Assembly (NCBI GenBank): GCA_012931725.1
Contig: CM022951.1
Span: 75,641,905 to 75,705,904, forward strand
Source of the DNA: Litsea cubeba
Lineage: Eukaryota > Streptophyta > Magnoliopsida > Laurales > Lauraceae
DNA length: 64,000 nt
Direction of reading: 5' to 3'
The notes beneath the pieces are model-generated. The model was not told the origin of the DNA, did no database searches, and saw nothing but the letters and a program-made list of their open reading frames with translations. The translations under genes were made by a program, and so were the position numbers. Each line of letters opens with the position of its first letter. Within the stretch, counting starts at the first letter, position 1. Below, one piece after another: positions 35,776 through 47,662 of the stretch.

Positions 35776-35890
35776 CAGTTTCGAATTTACAACCTCCGAA
35801 TGCAAACTATGGTCCTGGGCCAACTGGACTACCAGTTTCGAATTTACACCCTCAAAATGTAAACTAGGGTCCTGGACCAACTGGGCTAAC
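35776..35890 (-). mobile_element. Tandem pair of SINE-like tRNA-derived units (57 bp each)
   Basis: On the minus strand each unit runs TAG(C/T)CCAGTTGG(T/C)CCAGGACC ... GTAAATTCGAAACTG. The first part fits the RNA polymerase III A box (TRGCNNAGYNGG) and TTCGAAAC resembles a B box. The units at 35833-35890 and 35776-35832 differ at about nine positions. Reads as a head-duplicated SINE or a duplicated tRNA-related sequence; no acceptor stem or clear target duplication. Confidence 0.5.
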
Positions 35891-36702
35891 CCTTTCTCCC
35901 TTTTTATTGCTATTAGATGGGAGATTGATGATACTAGATTATCCAAACAGATATTAAAAAATAGAAAAATGTGCGGTTCAGATTCCAAGAATTGTGATTG
36001 AGATTTCAAGAATTGCATTACATTAGATGATGGGTGACTTATGAGAGATGCGTGAAGCTCCGTGGCCACGCAGTGGTGTCGGGTTCCATCCACATCTAAG
36101 GACCGTTGATAGCAGCAGCACTGTTGGAATTGCACCCTCAAAGAACCCAGCGAAGATCTCCTGAGATCATCTTTGATTGTTAATTTGTTATGACAGTCGG
36201 ATTTTGATCTGATTTCGGAATCTGAACTTGTAATTCGTAATTGATCGAAAGGCAGGGGTCAAAACAGTCCCATCTCTATCCACAGTGAGGTCGCTTAATT
36301 CCAACCTCCCACTCATATTAAGTTCAGATCCGGCCGAGTCTTTGCAAGTGGGCTAAATCCCATCCCTGTTTTGAACTCAGTTTTATTGGGTCCGACCCAG
36401 TCCCTGCTCCAACTAAAGTCACTGTCAATGCAATGGGATTTGAATGCGTGCAGTAACTGGATAAGGAAAGATAGGGCTCATTTGCTCTGCTACAATTTCG
36501 TTGAAAGCCAACTGTCTACGATGTGCGATTGCATGAAGCCTTGGTTTTGACGCCTCTGTCGTATCACTCCTCTTCTGTGTCCTGCATGCAAGACTACAAG
36601 ACTATATATGCCAGAGTCCAGATGTTCCTCTGCGAGCGAAGGTGTCAGAGCATACTCGGAGTCCATTGCAATCATAGGAAAAGCTGAGACCCACCTTGGA
36701 CT

Positions 36703-36873
36703 TGGGCCACCATCAGATTACATGCTTTTAATCAAGTGTAAAAATGACCCTATTTTTTCACAGTGTTTTTAATCAGATGCTTTAAGTGGGGCAGTAAATT
36801 TAAATCGTAACTTTGATTTGATTCGCCCACTTGAAGTGCATCTGATTAACAAGATGTAGGAATAGTGTGGCCC
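36703..36873. repeat. Foldback sequence
   Basis: Inner arms TAATCAGATGCTTTAAGTGGG (36770-36790) and CCCACTTGAAGTGCATCTG... (36826-36848) are near-complementary around a ~35-base loop; outer words GGGCCAC and GTGGCCC also pair. Probably a decayed MITE; no target duplication seen. Confidence 0.55.
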
Positions 36874-37394
36874 GCACACAGGTCGCAGATCAAGCCCATG
36901 AAAATTCTCCTAGGATAAAGAAGATCGGGTGATTGATGAAACAGGGATCACAAGCATTGTCTTATAGATCTCCAAACTTTACAATGTTTCCTACTTGTAT
37001 TTTAACAAGGATGAGAGAGCTCCCTCCTGATGAAGCCAAGCTGCAGAGAGTCTCTCTCTCAGAACTGAACCACATGAGAGAGCTCCCTCCTGATTAATTA
37101 TTACCTTCTTCATTTCTATCCGGATATTCTTAGATGCATCACCAAAGAAAAAAGAAATTAACACACAAAAACACCACCACTATACATTGACAACAAACAT
37201 ACACACTCGATTTACTTAAAAAGCAAAACCAAAGAAAGAAAGAAAAAAACACTAAATGTAGGCAGGTAACATATACGCACACAACACAAGACTCAAAATG
37301 CAGTTTGAGTTCCCACACAATGAAAGTATAAGCTGAGATAACATATATGACTCATATGACTTATAACAAAAAAAAAAAAACCCCAAACAGAGCT

Positions 37395-37817
37395 TTAAGA
37401 CGAATGTGCTGCCTCGGCTCTAGCTTGGGCCTGCTGCTTGTACTGCTCAGCTTTCTCCTTCATGTCGCGTGCCTTGCTCGCGAAAGCCATCTGCGCGTGG
37501 TCCAGCTTGTCTGCCCCCAGCGGGCGCTTCCCCGTCACGTATTGGTATATCCACGACATCACGGACACCGCCGCCACCCCAAATCCCCCTGACGACACTA
37601 TTCCCGCCACCAGAAGGAATATCACGATGGCCGCCGGGACGAGCACCGGGCTGAAAATCACCAGCAATGGAGTTGCCAACGCCAATCCGATCACCGTCCC
37701 AGTCAGGGTTAGGCCGGAAAGGAAGAGGAGGGTGCCGGAGATGGCAAAGGCCGTTGCCGCCTTCACTGCCTGGAAGGGAAGAGAGCTGACCTGTTGGGGT
37801 TGGCGATGTTCCGCCAT
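37395..37817 (-). CDS. Oleosin, 140 aa
   Basis: Structural protein that coats seed oil bodies, inserted in the phospholipid monolayer by a long hydrophobic hairpin. The protein has a short polar N-terminus (MAEHRQPQQVSS), a ~70-residue hydrophobic core (about 22-92) with the defining proline knot PLLVIFSPVLVP (P-x5-SP-x3-P), and an amphipathic Ala/Lys/Gln-rich C-terminus beginning TGKRPLGADKLD. The GADKLD...KARDMKEKAEQY segment resembles the insertion of H-type oleosins, though I am less sure of that. The start at MAEH was chosen, although the frame is open upstream, because upstream codons lie over the promoter and TATA box. No introns. The antisense open frames here are shadows. Confidence 0.96.
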   Translation of the reverse strand: MAEHRQPQQVSSLPFQAVKAATAFAISGTLLFLSGLTLTGTVIGLALATPLLVIFSPVLVPAAIVIFLLVAGIVSSGGFGVAAVSVMSWIYQYVTGKRPLGADKLDHAQMAFASKARDMKEKAEQYKQQAQARAEAAHSS

Positions 37818-37926
37818 TGAGTACGTTTGGTTTTGGTTGGTAAAGTGAGGTGAAGTGATGATAATAAGTACAAGTAAAGTGAAATGAGGTGAGGTGAAGT
37901 GGATAGGGGAAGGAAGAGGGGGTTGG

Positions 37927-37934
37927 TTTATATA
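37927..37934 (-). promoter_or_regulatory. TATA box of the oleosin gene
   Basis: Minus strand TATATAAA lies about 110 bases before the start codon, giving a 5' UTR of about 80 bases. Confidence 0.8.
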
Positions 37935-37950
37935 GGAGGAGGAAGGAGGA

Positions 37951-37998
37951 CACGTGGTTTGGCACGTGACTTGTGTTGGACATGCAGCAAATTGCATG
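37951..37998 (-). promoter_or_regulatory. Seed-type promoter module: two G-box/ABRE and two RY motifs
   Basis: Perfect CACGTG at 37951-37956 and 37963-37968, then CATGCA at 37981-37986 and its inverse TGCATG at 37993-37998, all within 50 bases just upstream of the TATA box. CACGTG is the core bound by ABI5-type bZIPs and CATGCA the RY core bound by B3 factors (ABI3, FUS3, LEC2); the pair is characteristic of maturation-phase seed genes. This matches the gene it precedes. Confidence 0.85.
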
Positions 37999-37999
37999 G

Positions 38000-38879
38000 T
38001 GAGATGTTTTGAGAGAGAGGGACGAGTGGTGTTTGGCTCCTAGCTCCTTTCAGAAGGGCAGAGCCACCGAGGAGAATGGAGCGGTGCTTGCGAGGTTCAC
38101 CACAACACCCAAATGTTGCTGTCATGTATTTTAATATTTTCTTCTCTTTTTCTTTTTCTTTTTTTTTCCAATTTTGATTGCCCACTCATCACAGCAACCT
38201 GAACAACAAAGTAACTATAGTGGGCCACACCCCTTTTGATAGAATAATCTTGGTCCCATCATCTGAATGAAATAACGTTCGACCCACTGATGATATTTTA
38301 AAAATATGACCCAACCCAACAACAAGAATACCAAGGTCCATTTAGTGTGAACTCATCAAATTTTCTCACCTGCCACATATATCTTTGTTTGGGTCCTCTC
38401 TAGTGATATGGGCTTAGTTCTGACAAAACCAGTTTGTCAGCTAGTGGGGGAGTTCAGATCTGATCTTTTTGGACAGTATATTATACGTTACTTACACTAC
38501 ATTTTGTCCTTAGCTGAGCCCATTAGCCCAAGCCCCAATGTTATGTTCTTCAAAAGGATCGAAGTAGGTCGAGTTCATGTCGGATGCATGGTGTACCCGG
38601 ATCCAAACCTGGATTGGCAATAGAAACCTGTACCTCCACCCAACTTGGGTCTGCCGTACAGCACTCACATCCTGGTCATTCAAATAGTCAGGTACTCGGA
38701 GGCTCCTTCATTTCTTTTGTAATCTTACGGCTAGCTGAGCTCATAGGGCTATACCCAACAGATCATCACCTCACACTAAGTGCATCATTCAAATTAATTC
38801 ATTTAAAGGAGAAAACAATACAATAACAAGGTACAAGAGCATTGTACCCCTTCCAACACCTCAATTACAAAACCATGTC
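38000..38879. other. Oleosin upstream region and spacer
   Basis: No gene recognised. A poly-pyrimidine stretch TTTTCTTCTCTTTTTCTTTT lies near 38135-38168. Remaining sequence looks like ordinary intergenic DNA. Confidence 0.5.
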
Positions 38880-39228
38880 CTCATAAGGAGAAGTCCTATC
38901 AATCTCCTATTTGGAAAGCACATTTGTCACGTGGTTAGCCGATCTAAGCTCATGACGAAAGGTTAATGGAAGAAGATAAAGCTCGAGTTTCATTGAAGAG
39001 GAATTATAAATTACCTAGATTTGCTTTCCGATTTGACACCCAAGCAATGGCATTGGAAGAGTCACTCTCTACAATAAGACTACCCTGAAACATTCTTGAA
39101 AAACACCACAGAGCTTCTAAAATAACTAACACTTCTATTTCATTAGAATCACGAACCCATATAAGTGGATGTGGAAGAGAATGCTTTCTTTTTGAGTCTA
39201 AACCCCACAAATTAATTATGTTTTGCAC
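38880..39228 (-). pseudogene. RNase H (RVT_3-like) domain fragment from a LINE
   Basis: Minus-strand translation gives EVLVILEALWCFSRMF, SLIVESDSSNAIAWV (consensus ..vESDs..av.wv), then past a stop LSSSINLSFRHELRSANHVTNVLSK (consensus ..F.HV.RE.N..AD.LAK). These are the last strands and helix of the RNase H fold as found in plant LINEs. The stop after ANLGNL and loss of the first catalytic Asp strand make it a remnant. Same family as 1805-2409 but opposite strand. Confidence 0.7.
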
Positions 39229-39230
39229 TT

Positions 39231-40539
39231 TTCGTGATTAATTTGAACCTTTCTAAGCCAAACTAAGCCAAACCCATTAACCATTTTTTTGGGTCACATG
39301 TCTGTCCCATTGGATTCAATCCAAGGAAACGTGAAAACCCTTGCTTAAAAGACCCTATGCCTCTTGGTACAAAAAACCTGGGACTGATTCCAATTCAACA
39401 TCCTTCGGTACCGATTTATTTTGACCCCTTCGACTACATACAGATGGTAAGTTACAGGGATAATCATCTAAGGCCCAAATGGACGGATATCGGGGGTTCA
39501 TGAAACCATGGCTTCATGATCCCATGAGTGCCAAAAGAGGTGGACATTTTCCATTTGGAAAGGTCCGTTTGATATCCAAAAACTGCTCAGATACCAATTA
39601 CCACGCGAGTGCCGTGAAAATGGATAGAGTACAGCATGGAGAAACACTTAACAACCCAGGGCCAAGTTGGGTCCAATGCATGTACACACCCCTCTTTGGA
39701 GGTTTCCCTCCTCACCCGGCAGACAGTACACCCATCGGCTAAGCTCTCACACAATGTGGCATCTATACCAGATATAGGCAGCCTCTTAGACGTCTTAGAT
39801 GGATACAGCAGCCCAGCTCATCCAATGGGCATCAGCCCGACCAGCTGCTACCCTGTTAACACTCATCGGCCAACCTCATTTAAAAGGGGCATCAACCTGA
39901 CAATCAACTAGTCGATGGACACCAATCAAATTGGCATTCATCCTGATGGTCACCCATAAGCCAGGCCTGTACCCATGGGCAACTCATCGCAAAGCCAGGT
40001 CGCTATGCCAATCCATCAGCCAAGCCAGGCCATTGCCCTCGCATTGGCTAAGACAGTCAAATTCAGTCTGTAGATGCCCTTGGTCCAGATGCTCGCCTCA
40101 CCATGCCATGCCAATAAATTCTCACCACCAAGCCAACCCATCAGCAAGGCTAGTCTGACAAAGGCCCATCAACCACACCAGGCCAACAGATTCTCTTATA
40201 AGCTACTGCACACACATCAGCCAGGGTAGTCCCATTGGTTGATTGCCACCCGTTTATTGGTCACACCAGGACCATGGACATTCATCAGCTGATAGAAGGA
40301 AGGCCATCAGCCAGATCATGTGATCTTGTTAATTCAGTTTTCTTTGGAGGAGTCAGCATTACCAATGAGAACACGACCGGAGGTCTTTCTTTATGATTTC
40401 TGTGAAGCAGCACTTGTACTCTGTTGCGAGTTGTTCCTTGATTTAGCTCGATCCAAAGCCAACATGCATTTTCAAGCATTGGACATAACACAAGCATGGA
40501 ATTGATCCATACATTAATACAAAATTAAGAATTCTAAAG
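39231..40539. other. Spacer, including a CATCAGCCA-rich stretch
   Basis: 39700-40320 repeats words such as CATCAGCCA, CATCGGCCA, GCCAGGCC and CCCATC at irregular spacing, like a decayed minisatellite. No gene recognised. The kinase 3' UTR probably occupies the right end. Confidence 0.5.
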
Positions 40540-43500
40540 CTAAAAGAACTCAAAATCCAGATATTTACCTCCGGATTTCATATCTGCACCTACCATCCTC
40601 TTACTGCTGCTCCCCACCCCAACTGGACCCACACTGTCCACCCTCCCATACCTCCCGGGCAGCTCAGCCTCCATTGGTCTTGGCACCTCCGGAGGTGTGC
40701 TGCACCGAATCAACGCCCAGTTTACACCCTCAAAGAAAGGGTGCTGCTTGATCTCCGTCGCCCCTCTCTTCACCCCAAGCCGATGCTGAGGCTCCTTCAC
40801 CAGCAGTCCTCTAATCAAATCTCTGCTTGTGTAACTAGTTGCTGGGGACTCGGGGAACCTTAGCTGCTGCCCCACCACATTGAAGAGCGTTGCTCTGTTG
40901 CCTGAGCCCTTGAATGGGGTCTTGCCATAGAGAAGCTCATGCAAAAAAACTCCAAATGTCCACCAATCCACTGCACTGCCATGGCCTTCACCCTTGATTA
41001 TTTCTGGAGCCAGGTACTCATGGGTCCCAACAAATGACATGGATCGGGCAGCAGTTGGCTCTGCTACAAGCTCAGGCAAGGTGGAAATAGCCTGCCCGGG
41101 ATCCGCTCTATGTTTTCGGGACTTCTTCTTGTTTTTCTGAGGAAAGATTCTTGGCATAAAACATGCAGGCTGGATACACACAGAGGAAGGCTCGATACAT
41201 GCAGGTTGGACGCAGAATGAGCCAGGTTTGGAGGGGTTGGAGTCGAATGCTGAGGTTTTTATCAGTGTTGGTGAGACCGCACACCTCAAAGAAAGATCGA
41301 AATCCGAGAGCATTATGTGGCCATCGTCACGGACAAGTACGTTTTCTGGTTTCAAGTCCCTGTAAACAACTCCCAGCATGTGGAGATACTCGAGGGCCAA
41401 GAGAACTTCAGCTGCGTAAAACCTGCTAAAATGAAAGAGGTGAAAGTTACCTTTGGGACTTTAGATTGGCAATATAAAATGTTTCCTTCATCATTTTATA
41501 AAAGCCTGCGAGAAATGAAACCTTGATCTGTTGCTAGATTATGCAGTGGACCAGATTAAGATTTACTGGAAACTAAAGAGAAAGGAATGCTTTCTTCTGA
41601 ACAGTGCAAAGAAGCATAAAACAAAACAAATAAGAAAGTAGAAAGCAATATACAAAATGTGCCCAAGGAGGTGGGTGGGTGGGGAATCCATCTTGCTTAT
41701 AATAAGCCATTAATAAGTGAATGGGAATGAAACCTGTGAGTCTGTGACCATGTTCAGACCTCAAGCAACAATGTCATCAGACACACATACAAGAACGTGT
41801 CTCAGATATAATAAAGCATTGACTGAAAAAGAACAGATATTGAGTCATTCTGAGTTTGTGAAGGTTTGAGAGAAACACAAAAACTTTCCCTTGACTGTCA
41901 ATGCTTAGCGCTCAAATGGGATTTTTTTTTTTGAGCAATAAATTGAACTGGACATTATCAGCAATAAATTAGTTTGTGATCAGTATGGCCTTTATAAAGA
42001 TAAGATGTGGGTTACAATATCCAGGATATTTCAGGGATAGCAGCTATGTGATAAAACACACATTTATACAGATTTGGACATCCAGGATAGTTGCCATCTT
42101 TGAAACAAGATTATCTGAATGCAAAAAAAGAACCAAGGTTTAGGAGCACTAATCATCAAATCGAGTTATTAAGAAGTGCATATTCTGTCAAGCATTTTTC
42201 CATATGGAAATTAAAGACATCAACAATCTTTAAAAAGTCATTTTGTTGTTTCATACCACCCCACATCTCCCCATGATGCCCAATGTGTTAAGAGCATGAT
42301 AAATGATAAGTTTGAGCAAAATAACTGAATAAAAGCTGTAAAAAAATGAAAAAATAGATAACTAATATGTGTAACTAACTTATTTTCTTCAATAAAAAGT
42401 GTTATTGGATGAATTTGTCACAGACAATATCGCTAAGGTAGTATAACACTGAGAAATGGTGAAATATGTAAACTGACATGTTCCTAATAGAATCAATCTG
42501 CTCATGTGAGTTTCCCTGCCAATTTATTTTGCAATATATTTTTTTGACCAGTAACAAAATATTATTTTTCCCCGCCAATTTATTTATTTATCAATATAAT
42601 ATTTATATGGTGCAATAAATGCCACTATTTTTACTCTGCTATCAATCAAATTATTGGTTTTCAGAATAAAGATATCATTCAGCCAGGAGTTGGCTGCAGG
42701 AGACTCTCAATGGCAAGCAAAATTATTCATTCAAATTAACAAATGAAGAGACAAAACAGCATTAAAAAAAAAAAACATTTCTCAGCTTAAATCATACCGT
42801 GCTGCATATTCAGAAAAATGCTTTCCTGGTTGCCGCTGCCTTAACGTGTGCAAATCGCCTCCAGGACAGAACTCCATTACTAAACACGAGAACCTATCGG
42901 TCTCAAAATGTGTATACAATGTTGGCAGGAATGGATGATCAAGAAGCTGCAAAATCTCCCTCTCTGTCTGAGCCCTTGTCAACTTCTTCCTGCTTGCAAG
43001 AGATGCCTTGTCCATTACTTTCATTGCAAAATAACATCGAGTCCCACTCAACTCCGACAAATATACACTACCAATATCACCACAACCTAATCGTTTGAGC
43101 AATCTAAAGTGGCTCATTCCTAAAATACCATCGCGTGCCCGAACAGCAAGGATAGCCTTCCATCTAGGATCATTTCCTTTGTGAGGCTTATTAGCACTCC
43201 CAGTAATATTGCTCCAGTTACTTTCATCACTAAGGCCACTGCTATCACTTGCTCTGCTAATGCTGGTTTTCTCACTTTCAAGTGAGTCTCCTCTAGCACT
43301 CCCCTTTCCACTCTCATAGTTCCTTTCCACGCTAAGCATACCGTCGCTGGTAATCCCGTCGCTTCTGTATGTGCCCGTGCAGCTGTTGACAACACTCATA
43401 GCTGTGACAACACCCACACTGTCAATGCTACTATGAGGACTAACGTTACCACTTGGAGGCAAGGAAGCATCCCATATACACTCCTTTTCCTCAGGATCAT

Positions 43501-44029
43501 GTGCCAAAATTGTATTTTCTGTAGTCTGTGATGCACGGGGAACCAAAAATGGAGATGATGATGGTTCGGACTCATTAGGTTCTTCAACCAGGCTTTCTGG
43601 AGGAGAAAGAAGAGCTGCACTTGGTCTAATACCAGGAACCCTAATTGAAAGATCTTCTAGAAACGGACCCTTCATAGATAAGCTTTTCACTAAGCATCCT
43701 GTTTCAGGTTTCTTTTGATCAATCGTTACATATACCGTTTTCATCAGATCAGTATCTACTGGTTCCGGGGGATGACTTGCCCCAGAAAATGAACCGGGTC
43801 CACCTTCATCACATGAATCACTGCTCTTAAATGTAGAAGCCTCAGGCGTGAACTCCCCTGCTTCCTGCAAAGACAATTTTCCTTCCCATGATTTTACAAG
43901 AACTTGTGAGTCTGCATTTTGGGACTTGTTTAAGCCACACAAAGCATCTACTTCTACTAGAAGATCACCCTGTAAGCTTGGTACCTTGAGATGCCTCTGT
44001 ATTGCCTTTGATTCAGGAAATTTCTCCAT
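40540..44029 (-). CDS. AGC-VIII protein kinase, D6PK/KIPK-like, 704 aa, two coding exons
   Basis: Coding exons 44029-42798 and 41422-40540; the 1375-bp intron has GT (42797-42796) and AG ends and joins phase-correctly (AAR-FYAAEVLL). Residues 1-300 are a Ser-rich, probably disordered region. The kinase domain runs about 308-650: glycine loop GCGDIGSVY (315), FAMK with the ATP Lys (337), YRDLKPEN catalytic loop (431-438), and LSDFDLSLR, where the DFD (451-453) replaces DFG and marks plant AGC-VIII kinases. An ~80-residue insertion precedes SFVGTHEYLAPE in the activation segment, also typical. The tail ends DFEFF, a PDK1-docking FxxF. Relatives act at the plasma membrane and phosphorylate PIN auxin carriers or bind kinesins; which of these applies is inference. 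An in-frame stop lies just upstream of the ATG. Confidence 0.94.
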
Positions 44030-45180
44030 TCCTGATGAATGCCTAGCATTACAGATTTACAGTACCCGTGATTGATGGCGAATTTCACCCAGTGCTCTTA
44101 TATGTGCATCCTCATTGAAAGTATTCTACAAAGATTTTTTAATAATCTCAAGACTGATGAACCTCCCCGCCCTTATTCAATTTGCTTTCTTAGTACATAC
44201 ATCAAGACTCATCTTCTTACAAATTCTCATGAAATGGGAGCTTTCAGCTGATTCCTCTCTCCTTTTATCAAATCAAACAGCACAAACTGGTTACTTATCA
44301 ACAGCACAGTGATTCTAGCATCCTAAAGACTCCATCTTTCCCCAACATCCAAACAAACCTACATCAAAACCAAAACCCAGCTACAGATGTTAATTCCAAA
44401 TCCAGGCAAATCATAATCAACAATAAACAAACTAGGATCAAACACCAAGATCACAACTTCAAATCGCGAGAAACAAGGTGTTTAAACACATTACACTCCA
44501 AAATCAAGCCACAGATTAGTGACAAAAGCATTCTATCACTGACCTTCCAATTCCCGGAATTTAACACCAACCGATTAACAAATCCAGCCTATAATTTCAA
44601 AACATTCAAACATCAAACTCCTCAGCAGATCAAACACATCCCGAATTCAAATCACATAAAAAACTCACAGATCTAACAAAAAATACATTAACCAAAGAAA
44701 GAAACTATAAAAGAACAATCAATCTAAAACCACTCCCAGCAAAAAAAAAGCCAAATGCGAAATTCCTCCTCCAAGTCACTGTGCCGTTACACCACATTCC
44801 ATCCACTCAACTCCTCAAATCCACCACGCTTTGAAATCAACAGCATAAAGCCCTGGGAAGAACTAAAAAAAAAAACCTCAAAAGCAGAGAGAGAGAGAGA
44901 GAGAGAGAGGGAAACAGATCTCAAAGCTGAAATATAAAAAAAAAGAAGAAAAGAATCTGAGCGAATTCCAAGAACCCGACGCAAACGTACCAGAATCCGC
45001 AGCCTCGGCCTTCTCCTTTCTGCAACAAATTGTAGAATCTAGCGCTAGAACGCGAAGAAGAACTCGATCTAGGATTCCTGAAAAGACTCGGAATCGTAAT
45101 CGAGATCGAGACCTCCCTTCCTTCCTCCCTCCTGTGTTCGCAGCAGGAAGAAGAAGGAAAGAGGAATAAGAAGAGCATTC
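44030..45180 (-). other. 5' UTR of the kinase gene with probable leader intron
   Basis: A likely noncoding first exon lies at about 44991-45180, purine rich, ending CTG|GTACGT (donor at 44990-44989). The acceptor is near the ATG but I could not fix it. The leader intron includes a GA/CT microsatellite at 44886-44909. Frames here are not genes. Confidence 0.5.
44886..44909. repeat. AG microsatellite
   Basis: About twelve AG units inside the probable leader intron of the kinase gene. Confidence 0.9.
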
Positions 45181-47560
45181 AATAATAAGTGGATACTGAT
45201 TTGATTACTGAAACGCTGCAGTTGGGAATTTCGCTTTTGCTTTTTGCTCTGCTTATTTTAAAGCCTGGTAAAAGAGCTTCTTCTGCTGAGGAGCTACAGT
45301 ACAGCCAACAGCACTACTGCACTAGTAGAGTAATGTATCATGGCCTGTAGAGTGTAGTAGACTGACCGCAGGGAAAGCAACTGCAGAGGTGAGCTTTCTG
45401 AGTGGGCTTGATCTGGGCCCACTTTTCACTTTTTTGGGCCTGGGTGGCCCCCACCTTGTCTAGCTTTATTGGGACACTTGTTTTCCAACGCTGCTCAAAT
45501 TGAGAAGTGACCAAACTATTGGCAATGATCGCTTTTGGATTTTATATGAATCAAGACTTTGTTGTGCAGATGATAATTAGAGCCTTCTTTGTGCGCATTA
45601 TTGTTGTTGTTTTATCATGCTAAGTGGTGGTGCTGTGGTATGATTGTATTCATGGTGGAGAAAGATGGGTGGGTTGGAGGTTTGTTTATAAAAGGGTTGT
45701 GGTTGGATTGAGTTCATTCTTGTTATGACCTGCCAATCCAACTAATTTTGCTGCGAACATTCCAACCAACTTCAAACATGACCTACAGTTAAATATTTAC
45801 GTGGACCCATTTTAATTTTCAGGTTGAGATTTTGTGATTAGTAAATAATTTGGGTTCAAATGGAGCTAATAAATGGTACCCCACAATCACATTGCCTGGT
45901 GAGATCTGATCTGACTCATTCCCACTCCAAGCCGTGTGTCCGTGCTTAGGTAGGGCTGTAAATGGATGCAAAGGTTTTGATCCATAGACTCAGACCAGAC
46001 CAGACCAGACCATTGAAGTTACAATTGGACCCACTAGTTGTTCTCAGATTTTAAGTCTGGTTGGGCCTCAAGCTCTCAGCTCTAGGCAAACTTTCCATTC
46101 TGCACTTTCGCGTGCTCTGCTTCATGTGCGTTGCCCTGAAGCTGAAATAGGATTTAATTTTAACATGGAAAGTAGAAACTAGACAGTTGGGACTTGATTT
46201 TCCTTTTCATAAGTAGACAGTTGGGACCTGAACCTGATGCTACAATTTCTAGCCGTCCATTTCTTAAAATATCCCTGATGAGATCGCAAATGAGAGGATC
46301 CGATATTTATTTTTTTTTTTTTTTGGATAAACAAAAAAAGTGCAATGTTTGCAATGTGCCATCATGTGCTTGTGTCCCCCAAAAAAAGAGAGTACATATT
46401 TGAGCTGAAAAATAGCTGTCCATTAGGCATAGGGCAGACCCAAGTGCATCCATATGTGGGTGGTTACACCCATTGGACCTGGGTCCACTTCTAAATCCGT
46501 AATAAAAATTTTGCCTAGTTTTGAAAATTCAAATAAAAATACTGTGTTCAACCATAAGACCCATATGAAAATTCTGAGTTTGTTCCTAAAATTTTAATTG
46601 CATGGCCGCACCCCTCAAATGAAAACCCTGAGTGCAATGAAGGACGCTTGCCAAAGTATATAAATCTTGCGGTTCATGTGTGTGATTGCTGATTGTGTGT
46701 GTGCATAGTGTGGATTGTGTTTATTGATGACAGGTTTATTCCACTGCACCACAACATGCAATTCATCTGAACATTTTGCCTCTGTTAAGACTAGCATCAA
46801 AACAGATTTGCATCTAGTTTGCCATGTTTGTATGCATGGACGGATGGATGACTGCATGAAGATGTATCTCTGTCCAAATGGGCAGATCTCTGTCTATTGA
46901 CAAATACCCCACCTGCACGCTTCTACCAAATTGCCTGCTCTGAACAAAACCTGTGTAGATTCTTTTCTGGCTTTTCTTCAGAACTATAGTTCCTCAATCC
47001 TCATATTTTTTTTTCTTCTCTTCTGGTGATTTTGTTGCCTTTTCACAAGACAAGCATCATTTCTTGTTTTGTCTTTTTCAATAAGAGTGGTATCCTCATT
47101 TTCTCTTTCTTTCATTGTTTTTGCCTGTCTTAGAGCGATTAGTGAATTGAGGAGCCAACGGTTGCTGGGCTACTTCCTACCCATTAGATCAACTGATTTA
47201 TAAATGAGAAATGATCACACCCATCAGAAAACAATATACTGCTCTGCTCCTATTTTATTCAACCGAAACAACCACCACTTGCTTGATTTGATATGGACTT
47301 CCATTGATAGGACATTCTCGTTGCCATCTTGATTGAATTAAAACGTCTAATCCTGCTTAAGTTGGGGTTACATGATAAACACCTAACAAGATTTTGATAA
47401 TAACCAAGAGATCCTGGCATTTAGGTGCCACAGTAATTTCAGGTGTAATGACATGGGTACGGTGGTCAGATGAGATCATTTGATGAGACTGAAATGCAAG
47501 GAACCCTGATCAAGGTCTCCAAATATGGCACTGCTACAATTGATTTTTTCCCTCTTTTTT
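45181..47560. other. Kinase promoter side and spacer
   Basis: No gene recognised. A short AGACC repeat (cagaccagaccagacc) lies at about 45988-46011, next to a TAGGGCTGTAAATGG word like a hAT terminus (about 45951) for which no partner was found. Confidence 0.5.
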
Positions 47561-47662
47561 GCTACATTGGATCAGTGGTACAATACTGTGATTCTACCTT
47601 ATAAGATTAGGGGATTGACCCTCACAAAGTGAAAAGCTTTTACCACCGAGCTACCAAGTGTC
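47561..47662 (-). mobile_element. SINE-like tRNA-derived head
   Basis: Minus strand TAGCTCGGTGGTA (47653-47641) is a near-perfect A box, and GAGGGTCAATCCCC (47623-47610) resembles a B box. No 3' tail or target duplication established. Confidence 0.45.

Larger units (their letters stand above)
32208..37394. other. Long spacer between hAT element and oleosin gene
   Basis: No gene recognised. Smaller features listed separately lie at 33389-33470, 33701-33727, 35776-35890 and 36703-36873. At 33150-33350 a pair of diverged GGGCCAGG...AGATATGTCT units occurs. A 22-base phrase CATGAGAGAGCTCCCTCCTG occurs in part near 37011 and in full at 37070. The end (37100-37394) is probably the oleosin 3' region. 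Confidence 0.5.

Noticed and set aside
35674..36141. 155-codon minus-strand frame
   Set aside because: It runs through the tandem SINE-like units and non-coding flanks; the internal LAQD.SLH repeat in the peptide is just the 57-bp DNA duplication.
37818..37997. N-terminal extension of the oleosin frame (60 codons)
   Set aside because: The frame is open but crosses the TATA box and promoter motifs; family members start at the short MAE... N-terminus.
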